Below, one piece after another: positions 49,671 through 59,316 of a DNA stretch of 64,000 bases. The DNA comes from Henningerozyma blattae CBS 6284 (taxonomy: Eukaryota; Ascomycota; Saccharomycetes; Saccharomycetales; Saccharomycetaceae). The translations under genes and the position numbers were made by a program. The DNA lies in the NCBI RefSeq assembly GCF_000315915.1, contig NC_020193.1, forward strand, positions 248,001 to 312,000, written 5' to 3'. The notes beneath the pieces are model-generated. The model made no database searches. It saw only the letters and a program-made list of their open reading frames with translations, and was not told the DNA's origin. How positions within the stretch are numbered: the stretch's first letter is position 1; the number at the start of each line of letters is the position of its first letter.

Positions 49671-51386
49671 CTAAGTCTTGACAGTTGGTTCTTCAGTACC
49701 CAAGATTTCCTTGAATTCTAGGAATTTGACGACGTCATTGATGATTGGTTTCAAATGCTGCTCTGCGCTCAAGCCGTATTTAGTCTTATCATCTGTATAT
49801 TGTTCAATGTATAATCTGATAGTAGCACCTGCAGACCCTGTACCAGATAATCTGAGGACCATTCTAGCACCGTTTGATAATTTGATGTAACAGCCTTGAT
49901 GAGAAGAGACAGTACCGTCGAGATCTGTGTAGGAGAAATCACCGGATTCAGTAATGATCCAATCTTTATTTGTTGGGAATGGTTTACCTTTATTGGAGGG
50001 ATCCAATACAAACTTTCTCAATTTAGCCACGATTTGATTTGCCTTTTGGGATTCTACTTTTTCATAATCATAACGAGTGAAGAATGTACGTCCATACTTC
50101 AACCAGAATTCATCTTGAATAGTCTTGATAGAAGCTTCCTTTTCTGGATTCTTCTGGTTATAGATGGCCAAGATATTTAACCAAGCAATAATGGCCCAAA
50201 CACCATCTTTTTCTCTAACATGGTTAGAACCCGTACCAAATGATTCTTCACCACAAATGGAGACCTTTTTGGAATCAAATAATTTACAGAAGAATTTCCA
50301 GCCAGTTGGTACTTCGTATGCTTTCAAACCGTGAGCCTTGGCAACACGATCGATGGAACTTGCGGTGGGGAAAGAACGAGCTAGCCCATAAATACCGTTT
50401 TTCTTGAAATATGGGATATCAGAAGCATATTCAGCAATAATAGCCACAGAATCACCGGGGGAGACAAAAGCAGGACCATACCCGTAAATCATATTTCTGT
50501 CACCGTCACCATCTGAAGCAGCACCAAACTCGATTTTTTCTTTATCAACTCTATCGACCAATGATTTGGCATAAGTTAAGTTTGGATCTGGGTGATGGCC
50601 ACCGAAATCTGGAGATGGGTGCCAATCCTTTAATACTTCATCGGCAGGTAAGCCCAATTCGTCGACAAAAATTGCCTTACCATAGGGACCAGTGACACCA
50701 TTCATACCATCGAATAATAATTTCCAATTCTTGGTCTTTCTTTGAGTATCTACGAATTTCTTGATCAATGGGAAATCGAAGATTTCTTTGATAAATTGAA
50801 CATATGCTTCACAAGTATCGATGACGTCCACTAATAATGGACCATATTGCTTGTTCTTACCCAAAGTTTTCAATTCCAGTTCGGGGAAATCCTTGATGAT
50901 CTTATAGTTTTGTAATTTCTTGGAAGCTTCCCAAATAGCTTCTGTGACAGGTTCTGGAGCTGGGGCACCGTTTTGAATATTATATTTAATACCCATATCA
51001 TTCTTTGGGCCACCTGGATTATGAGATGCAGTTAGGATGATACCACCAGTGATCTCACCTGGAGCATAGGTCCTGATAATATGAGAAGCTGCGGGAGTTG
51101 ATAATAAACCGTTTTGACCCACAATCAACTTCTTGACCCCATTGGCTGCGCCAATGGCAGCAATATTGTGTAAAATGGCATCATTGTAATAACGGCCATC
51201 ACCACCAACGACTAGAGTAGCACCTTTGCAGCCTTCTGGGATGGCTTCCATGATAGCTTGGATGAAATTCTCCGTGTAATTGGGTTCTTTCTCGAAGATG
51301 GCAGTTTTTTTCCTTAAACCAGACGTACCTGGTCTTTGATCTTGGTATGGTTTGGTAGGAATTTCAACAATACTATACGAAGCCAT
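49671..51386 (-). CDS. PGM1: Phosphoglucomutase
   Basis: 571 residues from the ATG at 51386 (S. cerevisiae Pgm1 570, Pgm2 569). The frame contains an ATG twenty codons further upstream (51446), but the family-typical protein starts at MASYSIVEIPTKPYQDQRPGTSGLRKK. It interconverts glucose 1-phosphate and glucose 6-phosphate for galactose use, glycogen, trehalose and cell-wall precursor synthesis. The catalytic phosphoserine is S121 in TASHNPGG; the metal-binding DGDGDR loop, the sugar-binding CGEESFGTGS and the phosphate-binding RLSGTGSAGATIR are all present. PGM1 (YKL127W) and PGM2 (YMR105C) are WGD duplicates; only one copy lies here. Confidence 0.96.
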   Translation of the reverse strand: MASYSIVEIPTKPYQDQRPGTSGLRKKTAIFEKEPNYTENFIQAIMEAIPEGCKGATLVVGGDGRYYNDAILHNIAAIGAANGVKKLIVGQNGLLSTPAASHIIRTYAPGEITGGIILTASHNPGGPKNDMGIKYNIQNGAPAPEPVTEAIWEASKKLQNYKIIKDFPELELKTLGKNKQYGPLLVDVIDTCEAYVQFIKEIFDFPLIKKFVDTQRKTKNWKLLFDGMNGVTGPYGKAIFVDELGLPADEVLKDWHPSPDFGGHHPDPNLTYAKSLVDRVDKEKIEFGAASDGDGDRNMIYGYGPAFVSPGDSVAIIAEYASDIPYFKKNGIYGLARSFPTASSIDRVAKAHGLKAYEVPTGWKFFCKLFDSKKVSICGEESFGTGSNHVREKDGVWAIIAWLNILAIYNQKNPEKEASIKTIQDEFWLKYGRTFFTRYDYEKVESQKANQIVAKLRKFVLDPSNKGKPFPTNKDWIITESGDFSYTDLDGTVSSHQGCYIKLSNGARMVLRLSGTGSAGATIRLYIEQYTDDKTKYGLSAEQHLKPIINDVVKFLEFKEILGTEEPTVKT

Positions 51387-53019
51387 GGTTAGAGAACGAG
51401 TGTGTGTATAAGTTAGAAGAAGTGAGTTATTTGAATTGATTGACAATTCTTGGTTATTATTATTGTGAAAACTAGGTAATTTAAAAGCAAAGGAAAAAGG
51501 TTAGACAAGAGGGAGCATAGTTAGAGTTAGATCTTTATATATGCATATGTTTAAGGGATAAGCAAGAATCAATAATCCTCACGTAATGCAATTTTATATC
51601 GTTCCCTAGGCGTATCCCCCTATTAGTAAAAAGTGAAATTTATTTCAATGCACGCAAGTTGCATTATAAGGTTTATAGGTGTTATTATGTGTGCTATTAT
51701 GGCATGGTACTGAAATTTCAGACCCAATGGGGATAAAGGGAGCACTGTGCACCACCCCACGCGGTGCGGACCGAAACGGCAACTCGGGCACCCCTAGGAG
51801 TGGGGCTTGCCGGCCGTCTAAACATCACGTATTGTAAATGGACTAAAATGTAATTAAAACTACTACTATAATCGAGTGATTTACGGCACATAGAAAAAAA
51901 AAAGAAAAGGCAAAAAAAAGACAATCATAATGAACTAATAACTAGGAACGTGAAATTGTTGTTATATACTCGTAGAATATGGTTGAGATCAACATAAAAA
52001 ATATGAAATAAGGTCACGTGATGTAAATCAAACAGTGATGAACATTGCAAAAATACAAATTATCGGAGACAAATAAATTAAAAGAATGGCAAGTGAAAGA
52101 TATCTAGATTTTGTTATATAACAACGATTTTGAATTTCTAATCATAGAGGAATCTATTAATTACGTTGATTCTCTTGCAAAATACGCATTATATAATGTT
52201 ATTGTACGTAAAACAATATATGCTTCAAACGCAGCCTACAAAATAGCAAGAAGCAAGAGAAGTAGGGATAAATGGGGATGGCGGAGAGTATATAGCAGGG
52301 GGAAAAAATAGAATCCATCAACAACGTAGTAACAACAACTATGGTAATCAGATTAAAAATCTTAAAGAATACAAGCATATCTAAACATAAAGCATCTGTG
52401 AATTCTCCAGTTAGAAGAAGAATAGTCATGAATGAAGAGGGTATACTTTGAAAGAAGTTCATGAGATATCATGTCGCGTAGCTAGTCTTTGCTGCTAGCG
52501 AAAATTTTTACATTCCGTATATTTTTCGATGAACAAGAAGATGTGAATAAAGTTAAGTGAAAAGAATGAGAAAATAGAGAGAAGAAAGTTATCATAAATA
52601 AGAAAAGTACAGAACAGCAGGATATACGAAACTAAATACCGAAAGAAATAATTTTATATTTTACCCTTTAATTTTTATCTTTTATCTTTTACTTTTATTG
52701 TTACCTTTAATTTTAATTTATTGTCATTTTAATTTTATTATTTTATTATTATCAGTTATTTTGTTATCAACAGTTATTCTTTTATACTGTTATTTATATT
52801 ATTAAGTATCTTTAATTTGAAATATAGAACTATTCATTCAATTATCAAATAATCTATTAAGTTATTTGCATTTATCAATAAGATAGCAAAAAATTTATAA
52901 CATATCATTATATTTCATATCAGAAGAACAAAGAATAGAGTAACACAGGGCAAAAAGAAAAATCCACGTAGAATCAAAATGAGATCACGTGATTGCCAAA
53001 AATTACTCGAAAAATTCAA
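51387..53019. promoter_or_regulatory. PGM1 upstream region
   Basis: 1.63 kb between PGM1 and the tRNA. CCCCT stress-type elements are at 51617-51621 and 51791-51795, and a GC-rich island at about 51730-51825 stands out. CACGTG sites occur near 52015 and 52985. From 52620 to 52900 the DNA is very AT-rich low complexity. I looked for a Gal4 CGG-N11-CCG site and found none. Confidence 0.45.
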
Positions 53020-53092
53020 AGCCCTGTAGGGGGATCGAACCCCTAACCTTGTGATTAAGAGTCACACGCGCTACCGATTGCGCCAACAAGGC
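53020..53092 (-). tRNA. tRNA-Lys (anticodon CUU)
   Basis: 73 nt, read on the minus strand from 53092. The seven-pair acceptor stem is GCCTTGT with ACAGGGC (one G-U pair). The D arm contains box A TTGGCGCAATCGG-type sequence, the anticodon stem TGTGA/TCACA closes the loop CTCTTAA giving anticodon CTT, and the T arm has box B GGTTCGATCCC. There is no intron. A T-run (ttttt within TTTGAATTTTTC) follows as Pol III terminator. It is almost identical in pattern to S. cerevisiae tK(CUU). Confidence 0.97.
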
Positions 53093-53109
53093 CTGTTTTC
53101 GTTAAAATT

Positions 53110-53534
53110 TATTTTAAACCCGTCTAAGTGCTGTCGTCTTTCACGAAATACTTACAAGAAATCAGTATAAGAGAAGCCTCGAGAGAGGACAGATCAGCTG
53201 ACCACAGCTGAGAAACAACTATTCAGCAGGCGTGGAACATCAACTGTAATCACTGAATCTTCACCCACTTCTGGTTCATCTCGGACACCTATTAGTAAGA
53301 ATGACACCCAGGTTTCAATGAGTGTACCGCATCTTGTAACTATGCACTCAGGAGTATCCAGCTCTAAAGAAGTATATGAGGAGCATGTATAGATCAATAT
53401 ACTATTATATACTATATAGAGAGGGACCAAGGGGAGATACAATAATCTTGTGTAATACAACCTGTAACTACTGATCTCAGTACCATCCGAATTCTGAAAC
53501 ACCATCCTTGTCCTGTCAGTCTCATATTACAACA
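53110..53534. mobile_element. Probable decayed Ty3-like (sigma-like) solo LTR upstream of tRNA-Lys
   Basis: The 425-bp segment is flanked by the same pentamer AAATT on both sides (53105-53109 and 53535-53539), a 5-bp target duplication. The right end ATTACAACA is close to the Ty3 LTR terminus ATACAACA; the left end TATTTTAA is its inverted counterpart with two mismatches from TGTTGTAA. The left end is 18 bp upstream of the mature tRNA 5' end, the place where Ty3 integrates at Pol III start sites. GC content is higher than the flanks, and a pheromone-response core TGAAACA is at 53495-53501, as in Ty3 LTRs. No internal gag or pol sequence is present. Confidence 0.6.
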
Positions 53535-54112
53535 AAATTTTAATATTTAAACGGATACTGTACACACTCCATTATACATGTGACCACCTTACTAATCCGT
53601 CATGTATTACTAATCAAAACTTTATCTAACACGTCACATGCATTTGTAATAATTTAAACTTTTCACAAGTAAGAAAAACCCCAACGTATCACATCACAAA
53701 CTCAATATCTAGTTGGACCTCATTCCCTCATTGGTATTCCATTGTTTATATATTGTACCCCTCACGGACATTTTGGCCGAGAATTATAAATCACCGTAAC
53801 CACACACTATATATGAAATTCCCAAATACGGCTTTCTCCACCGTACCTCCGAAAATTTCACCCCCAGAAACCCTCGTAGAAATATCTTCCATTTTGTGGT
53901 AAGATCAAGAGTGTCCCTTATTCTTACGACTTATAAGGTGTTTCACAGTCCCCACTTGCCACTAGAATGTAACCTGCACCACCTCAACCGCCATTATGAT
54001 ATATAAGCACATACACTTTTAAGTTTGAAGAGTCAACCGTGATTCTTCCATTGAGAAATAATAACATCACACAACTTTACCTATAATTAATTATCAATCC
54101 ATCACACACAAA
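53535..54112. promoter_or_regulatory. SPG4 promoter region
   Basis: A CCCCT stress-response element (Msn2/4 type) at 53758-53762 and a TATATAAG box near 53999-54006, about 110 bp upstream of the SPG4 ATG, fit a stationary-phase gene. No gene is seen in this part. Confidence 0.5.
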
Positions 54113-54472
54113 ATGTCTAGCTTTTGGGACTCGTTTCAAGTATACAACCCTAACAAACACGCCAAGAGCTCCAAGATGGGCGGCGGAAACCATTCTAACC
54201 TAGGTTCTTCTAATACACAGTTTATCTATTCCAAAGAACACCGCCCTAGTAATGCCTCGGCTGCCAGCGATGACTTAGCCGCCAAGGCACCTGCTGAAGG
54301 GATGAAAGAAACCTCAAATCTTGGCTCCAATATGAACTCTGAGGCCGGTACTAACCCTAACCCTAACCCTAACCCTAACCTCGTTGACGTCTCTCAACTA
54401 TCACAGGGTGAATTTGAACGTATATATAAGAATATGCGTAAGGGTGAGCCCAATAATAAGGTCAACTTCTAG
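54113..54472 (+). CDS. SPG4: Stationary-phase protein Spg4
   Basis: 119 residues (S. cerevisiae Spg4 is 115). Spg4 is required for survival at high temperature in stationary phase; its molecular function is unknown. The start SSFWDSFQVYNPNKHAK, the GGGNHSNLGSSNTQFIYSKEHR block and the end LSQGEFERIYKNMRKGEPNNKVN all align with S. cerevisiae Spg4. Between them is a variable region with an Asn-Pro repeat (NPNPNPNPN, about 81-90) encoded by perfect CTAACC hexamers. Codon use is richer in C and G than most neighbours. Position before ILV2 matches YMR107W/YMR108W. Confidence 0.92.
   Translation: MSSFWDSFQVYNPNKHAKSSKMGGGNHSNLGSSNTQFIYSKEHRPSNASAASDDLAAKAPAEGMKETSNLGSNMNSEAGTNPNPNPNPNLVDVSQLSQGEFERIYKNMRKGEPNNKVNF
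54351..54380 (+). repeat. (CTAACC)5 telomere-type hexamer repeat inside SPG4
   Basis: Five perfect copies of CTAACC, i.e. the complement of the TTAGGG-type repeat, encode the alternating Asn-Pro run. The repeat contains consecutive AACCCTAA words, the recognition sequence of the yeast factor Tbf1. Confidence 0.9.
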
Positions 54473-55027
54473 CCTCTTCATTTATGCTTGTACGTTTATA
54501 ATAAGTTTGTATGCTTTTTTTCATGTTCTTTTGTTTTCCATATATATACGTATTTATCTACACACTTTATATCATCTATCAATATCAATACCCTATACTT
54601 TACAAACCATACATACTCTAAAGTTTTCTTTCTTTGTCGTCCCTGACAGACTCCGCGATGACTCCTACATTCTCGGCAATAGAGTTTGTCGCCTTTTTCT
54701 TTGGCCTGCTACTAAGCCGATACCGCCAAACCACGGAATTTTCCCACTGTAAAAAATATCCATCGCTCTTTATTGGATGATGACTCGATCTGTTTAAACA
54801 CTGGTCCGTAGATTGAAAATTTCGGGATACTAATTCCATTATATATTCATGAATAAATATAAAGGTTATGTACATTTCAATTCCACTATTCAAAATACTC
54901 TTTTTTTTCATTTTCTTTCTTTGTTAGTGTATAGTTTTCCATTCTATTCTCACCACACAATCTCTTCCAATTGGTTAAAAGCTCGTATCTGCTTCTCATC
55001 GTATAAAGGATATCCTCCATTACACCA
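54473..55027. promoter_or_regulatory. ILV2 promoter region with Gcn4-type site
   Basis: 555 bp between SPG4 and ILV2. A Gcn4 core TGACTC (in gatgactcg) lies at 54781-54786, 242 bp upstream of ILV2, fitting general amino-acid control. A Leu3-like CCG-N4-CGC near 54718 misses the consensus by one base. Confidence 0.55.
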
Positions 55028-57160
55028 ATGTCCTTATCTGCCATTTCAAGAACAAGATCTGTTCTATCAAAGTGGTCTTTCCAATCCACCACACTCCATA
55101 ACAGGCCATGCGCCACTAGAGTATTCACAAGAACACTTGCGCCACAACGGAAGCATTTATCGACCTCGTTTATCACACAAGCTTCTTCACCAAAACATAA
55201 AAGAAGTGAAAAAGTGAAACCCAATGACCTAGATCTGGAATTCGAACAGAACAAGAGACCAGAGCCATCGCCTAGTTTTGATGTAGATCCAGCTCCAAAA
55301 TTAGATGGTACAGCTGCCAATGCCAAAAATGCAGATTCTCCAGACCTGGACCATACAATGATTGGTATGACCGGTGGTGAAATCTTCAACGAGATGATGA
55401 GACGGAAAAACGTAGATACAGTATTCGGGTATCCAGGTGGGGCTATCTTACCAGTATACGATGCCATTTATAACTCTGAGAATTTCAAATTCGTCTTACC
55501 AAGACATGAACAAGGTGCTGGCCATATGGCTGAGGGGTACGCTCGTGCCTCGGGGAAACCTGGTGTTGTATTGGTTACTTCAGGTCCAGGTGCCACTAAT
55601 GTTGTGACACCAATGGCAGATGCCTTGGCAGATGGTGTTCCCATGGTTGTGTTCACAGGTCAAGTACCAACTTCCGCCATCGGTACCGATGCATTCCAAG
55701 AAGCAGATGTTATTGGGATCTCTAGATCCTGTACGAAATGGAACGTCATGGTGAAATCGGTAGACGAATTACCTAAGAGAATTAACGAAGCTTTTGAGAT
55801 AGCTATGAGTGGTAGACCAGGCCCGGTGTTGATCGATTTACCAAAGGATGTCACTGCAGCTGTCTTGAAAAACCCAATCCCCGTGTTAAACAATTCATTA
55901 CCTTATACTGCTATCTCTAATATCAATCAAATTATTCAAAGAAAATTCTTGAGTGAAAATATACAAGAAACAGCAAAATTGATTAACATGGCCAAGAAAC
56001 CAGTCATTTACGCAGGAGCAGGTATCTTGAGTAACCTCAACGGTCCCACCTTATTAAAGGAATTAAGTGAACGTTCTCAAATTCCAGTCACGACAACTCT
56101 ACAAGCCTTAGGTGCATTTGATCAACAAGATCCAAAATCACTAGATATGTTGGGTATGCACGGTAGTGCTGTTGCCAACTTGGCCATTCAAAACGCAGAT
56201 TTGATTATCGCTCTAGGTGGTAGATTTGATGATCGTGTTACTGGTAACATCTCCAAATTTGCTCCAGAGGCAAGAAAGGCTGCCTTGGAGAAGAGAGGTG
56301 GTATTGTTCATTTCGAAATCTCCCCTAAGAACATCAATAAAGTCGTGGAGACTCAAATCGCTCTTGAGGGTGACGTCACAGAAAACTTGGAAATCTTATT
56401 ACCCTTGATCAAATCAGTGGATGAAAGACCAGAATGGTTTGCTCAAATAAACCAATGGAAGAAAGCATACCCTTACGAATATATGAGAGAAACTCCAGGT
56501 TCTAAGATAAAACCACAAACCGTTATATCAAGATTATCAGACATTGCAAACTCTACAGGTAAAAAAGTTATCGTCACTACAGGTGTGGGCCAACATCAAA
56601 TGTGGACTGCTCAACATTGGACATGGAGAAACCCAAGAACTTTCATCACTTCAGGTGGGTTAGGTACCATGGGGTATGGGTTACCAGCCGCTATCGGTGC
56701 TCAAGTAGCATTCCCTGAAGCTTTAGTTATCGATATAGACGGTGATGCTTCCTTTAATATGACTCTTACTGAATTATCCTCTGCAGTACAAGCCAACACT
56801 CCAATTAAAATTATGTTATTAAATAATGAAGAACAAGGTATGGTCACTCAATGGCAAACATTATTCTATGAACATCGTTACTCTCATACTCATCAAATGA
56901 ATCCAAATTTCCAAAAATTAGCTGAAGCTATGGGATTAAAGGCAATGAAATTGAAAGAATATGAGCAAATAGATTCTACTTTAAAAGAATTCTTAGAACA
57001 CGAAGGTCCAGTTTTACTAGAAGTGGAAATAGAAAAGAAAGTACCAGTGTTACCTATGGTACCTGCTGGTAAAGGTTTGGATGAATTCATGTATTTCGAC
57101 CCAAAGACTGAAAAAGAACAAGAAAAGATACGCTTTGAACGGACTGAAGGAAAACATTGA
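55028..57160 (+). CDS. ILV2: Acetolactate synthase catalytic subunit (acetohydroxyacid synthase)
   Basis: 710 residues (S. cerevisiae Ilv2 is 687). It catalyses the first common step of valine, leucine and isoleucine synthesis in mitochondria, using thiamine diphosphate and FAD, with regulatory subunit Ilv6. The N-terminal ~75 residues are a basic Ser/Arg-rich presequence, longer than in S. cerevisiae. The catalytic core starts at MTGGEIFNEMMRRKNVDTVFGYPGG. The catalytic glutamate is E161 in RHEQGAGHMAEGYARASG; the FAD/substrate region VTSGPGATNVVTPMADALADG and the thiamine-diphosphate motif (GDASFNMTLTELSSAVQ ... LNNEEQG) are intact. The tail ends EGKH as in S. cerevisiae. Codon bias indicates high expression. 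Confidence 0.97.
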   Translation: MSLSAISRTRSVLSKWSFQSTTLHNRPCATRVFTRTLAPQRKHLSTSFITQASSPKHKRSEKVKPNDLDLEFEQNKRPEPSPSFDVDPAPKLDGTAANAKNADSPDLDHTMIGMTGGEIFNEMMRRKNVDTVFGYPGGAILPVYDAIYNSENFKFVLPRHEQGAGHMAEGYARASGKPGVVLVTSGPGATNVVTPMADALADGVPMVVFTGQVPTSAIGTDAFQEADVIGISRSCTKWNVMVKSVDELPKRINEAFEIAMSGRPGPVLIDLPKDVTAAVLKNPIPVLNNSLPYTAISNINQIIQRKFLSENIQETAKLINMAKKPVIYAGAGILSNLNGPTLLKELSERSQIPVTTTLQALGAFDQQDPKSLDMLGMHGSAVANLAIQNADLIIALGGRFDDRVTGNISKFAPEARKAALEKRGGIVHFEISPKNINKVVETQIALEGDVTENLEILLPLIKSVDERPEWFAQINQWKKAYPYEYMRETPGSKIKPQTVISRLSDIANSTGKKVIVTTGVGQHQMWTAQHWTWRNPRTFITSGGLGTMGYGLPAAIGAQVAFPEALVIDIDGDASFNMTLTELSSAVQANTPIKIMLLNNEEQGMVTQWQTLFYEHRYSHTHQMNPNFQKLAEAMGLKAMKLKEYEQIDSTLKEFLEHEGPVLLEVEIEKKVPVLPMVPAGKGLDEFMYFDPKTEKEQEKIRFERTEGKH

Positions 57161-58371
57161 ATTGATTTTGCTTTTCTGTTTTTACGTTATTCCTTTCCAT
57201 TTTCATATCTTTGTACCATATTTTATTCACTTTTATCTCTTCATTGTTAATAAATGCATCCAAAGGAAGTAGATTGCATTTCAATTATTTACTTCTATAA
57301 CTTACACAAATCATAACTGATTGTTATTACACACTCTCAAGGATCTATTTATTTGATACAAAAATATCTATATTCCTTACTTTACCACTCTCCTTTCTCC
57401 CCCTTATATCTTATATATTATTAGTTTATATTTTTTATTATATAGTCCATACAAGAACGGATATACATATATAGTTATATATTATTTATTATTTAATCAA
57501 ATATTCAAAATTATTTTTAAAAAAATAAAAATAGTACACATAAAAAAAAACAACTAATGATGTATTTTTAAAAATACAGCTTGTTTGTTGCCCTTCTATT
57601 TTGGCTGTACCCTTTCAATCCAATGAAATTTTATTATTTCCTGCCATTCCGCTTTGTTTCCCGTTTTAGGAAATCTCATTTCGGCCAAGTTTTGATAGGG
57701 TTGAGCTTTTAGGAAAAATTTTCAAGTTCATCTAACCGTTTCGGGACAAAAGGCAATATTGCTGGTAAACTATTTTTAGCAATGCTGGTTGAAAAGACAC
57801 ATTTTTGAAAAATGACGAATTTTCATGATCTCAATATTTTATTGTTCATTTTTTTGTTATTAGTTTTTTCTAAAATAAGGGTTAGGAATAGTGGATCTGA
57901 AGATGGCTGGTTTCTTAATTTAGAAATATAACTAGGAAATCACATTCATGAACTATAATCCCACGGATATAATCAATTTCAAGGATACGCTCTGGAAAGT
58001 TTTCCAATTCCTAATTGAGTAAAGTGATTGCTAGCAATACGCAAGTTTTTCAATGTGAGGTAAAAGAATTCACAAATATGATAATATTATTGTGTGTATG
58101 TTTCCTTAATTAGAACCTTTATTTCATTTACAGTTGCTGACATTCAAGAATGATTATACCAGGCACCAGTTAATGCCTACGTAGGTAAATTGTTAAAAAA
58201 TAATATCCAATTATTTTTTATTATAATTTTTTTGCAATTTGAAAAGATATAAAAGGACCACCTTTAATCACTATTTGAGATATTCCAGTTTACCTTTCTT
58301 ATATAATAAATATAAAGACATCATCAAACAAAACAACTTTCACACACACAAACACAAATATATATATCTCA
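57161..58371. promoter_or_regulatory. ILV2-PIR intergenic region
   Basis: 1.21 kb; long promoter of the PIR gene. A TATA box TATAAAAG is at 58248-58255, 117 bp before the PIR ATG, and the leader is rich in A and C (cacacacaaacacaaa), typical of highly expressed yeast genes. No other gene is seen. Confidence 0.5.
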
Positions 58372-59316
58372 ATGCAATTCAAGAGTACTTTAGCTGCTGC
58401 TACTTTAGCTTCTGCCTCCATGGCTGCCTATGTTCCAACTGAACCATGGTCTACCTTAACCCCAACTGGTACTTACAAAGATGCTATGACTGATTACACC
58501 GGTTCTTTCGGTATTGCTGTCATCCCAGTTGCTACTACTGATGCTGCTTCCTCCACTGCTAAAGCTAAGAGAGATGCTGTTTCTCAAATCGGTGATGGCC
58601 AAATCCAAGCTGCTACCACTACTACTTCTACCGCTACTCCAAAGAAAAGTACCGCTGCTGCTGTCTCTCAAATCGGTGACGGTCAAATCCAAGCCACTAC
58701 CAAGACTGAAGCCCCAAAACAAACTGCCGCTGCCGTCTCTCAAATCGGTGACGGTCAAATCCAAGCCACTACCAAGACTGAAGCCCCAAAACAAACTGCC
58801 GCTGCCGTCTCTCAAATCGGTGATGGTCAAATCCAAGCCACTACCAAGACTGAAGCCCCAAAACAAACTGCCGCTGCTGTCTCTCAAATCGGTGATGGTC
58901 AAATTCAAGCCACTACACAAACTACTGCCACCAAAGCTACAGCCACTACTTCTGCTGCTGCTTCTACTGACTCCTCCCCAGCTCCATCAACTGAAGATGC
59001 CTTCTTCGAATCTCAAGCTTGTAAGACCGATGGTACTTTAACCATGACTTTAAAGAAAGGTTTATTAACCGATGCTAAGGGTAGAATCGGTTCTATTGTT
59101 TCTAACAGACAATTCCAATTCGATGGTCCACCACCACAAGCCGGTGCCATCTACGCTGCCGGTTGGTCTATTAGTCCACAAGGTAACTTGGCTTTAGGTT
59201 CTCAAGATGTTTTCTACCAATGTCTTTCAGGTAACTTCTACAACTTGTACGATGAAACTCAAGGTGAACAATGTCACAAGGTTTACTTACAAGCTGTTGA
59301 ATTAGTCAACTGTTAA
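58372..59316 (+). CDS. PIR-family cell-wall protein (Hsp150/Pir1/Pir3/Cis3 type)
   Basis: 314 residues. PIR proteins are secreted glycoproteins linked to cell-wall beta-1,3-glucan through alkali-labile ester bonds at a Gln of the repeat. Seen here: a signal peptide (about 1-19, [10 protein letters not shown]), a pro-region with [14 protein letters not shown], a Kex2 site KR at the KAKR/DAVSQ junction, five [10 protein letters not shown] repeats (the last four in register every 24 residues), a Ser/Thr-rich linker, and the C-terminal domain with C-66-C-16-C-12-C (C217, C284, C301, C314), the exact PIR signature. Codons are strongly biased, so it is abundantly made. S. cerevisiae has no PIR gene between ILV2 and MYO5, so this is a distinct location. 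Confidence 0.95.
   Translation: MQFKSTLAAATLASASMAAYVPTEPWSTLTPTGTYKDAMTDYTGSFGIAVIPVATTDAASSTAKAKRDAVSQIGDGQIQAATTTTSTATPKKSTAAAVSQIGDGQIQATTKTEAPKQTAAAVSQIGDGQIQATTKTEAPKQTAAAVSQIGDGQIQATTKTEAPKQTAAAVSQIGDGQIQATTQTTATKATATTSAAASTDSSPAPSTEDAFFESQACKTDGTLTMTLKKGLLTDAKGRIGSIVSNRQFQFDGPPPQAGAIYAAGWSISPQGNLALGSQDVFYQCLSGNFYNLYDETQGEQCHKVYLQAVELVNC
58663..58929 (+). repeat. 72-bp tandem repeats encoding the PIR repeat
   Basis: Four copies begin at 58663, 58735, 58807 and 58879; the first two are identical over all 72 bases, the third differs at two synonymous positions, and the fourth is partial. This shows recent slippage or gene conversion within the gene. Confidence 0.9.

Noticed and set aside
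51387..51446. Twenty-codon N-terminal extension of phosphoglucomutase
   Set aside because: The family starts at the internal MASYSIVEIPTK; the extension is low complexity and probably leader sequence, though leaky initiation there is not excluded.
51730..51825. Gal4 site (CGG-N11-CCG) in the PGM1 promoter
   Set aside because: All CGG and CCG triplets in the island were checked and no pair has the required spacing.
58456..58920. 154-codon antisense ORF and a 175-codon frame-shifted ORF across the PIR gene
   Set aside because: Both are shadows of the biased, repetitive PIR coding sequence.
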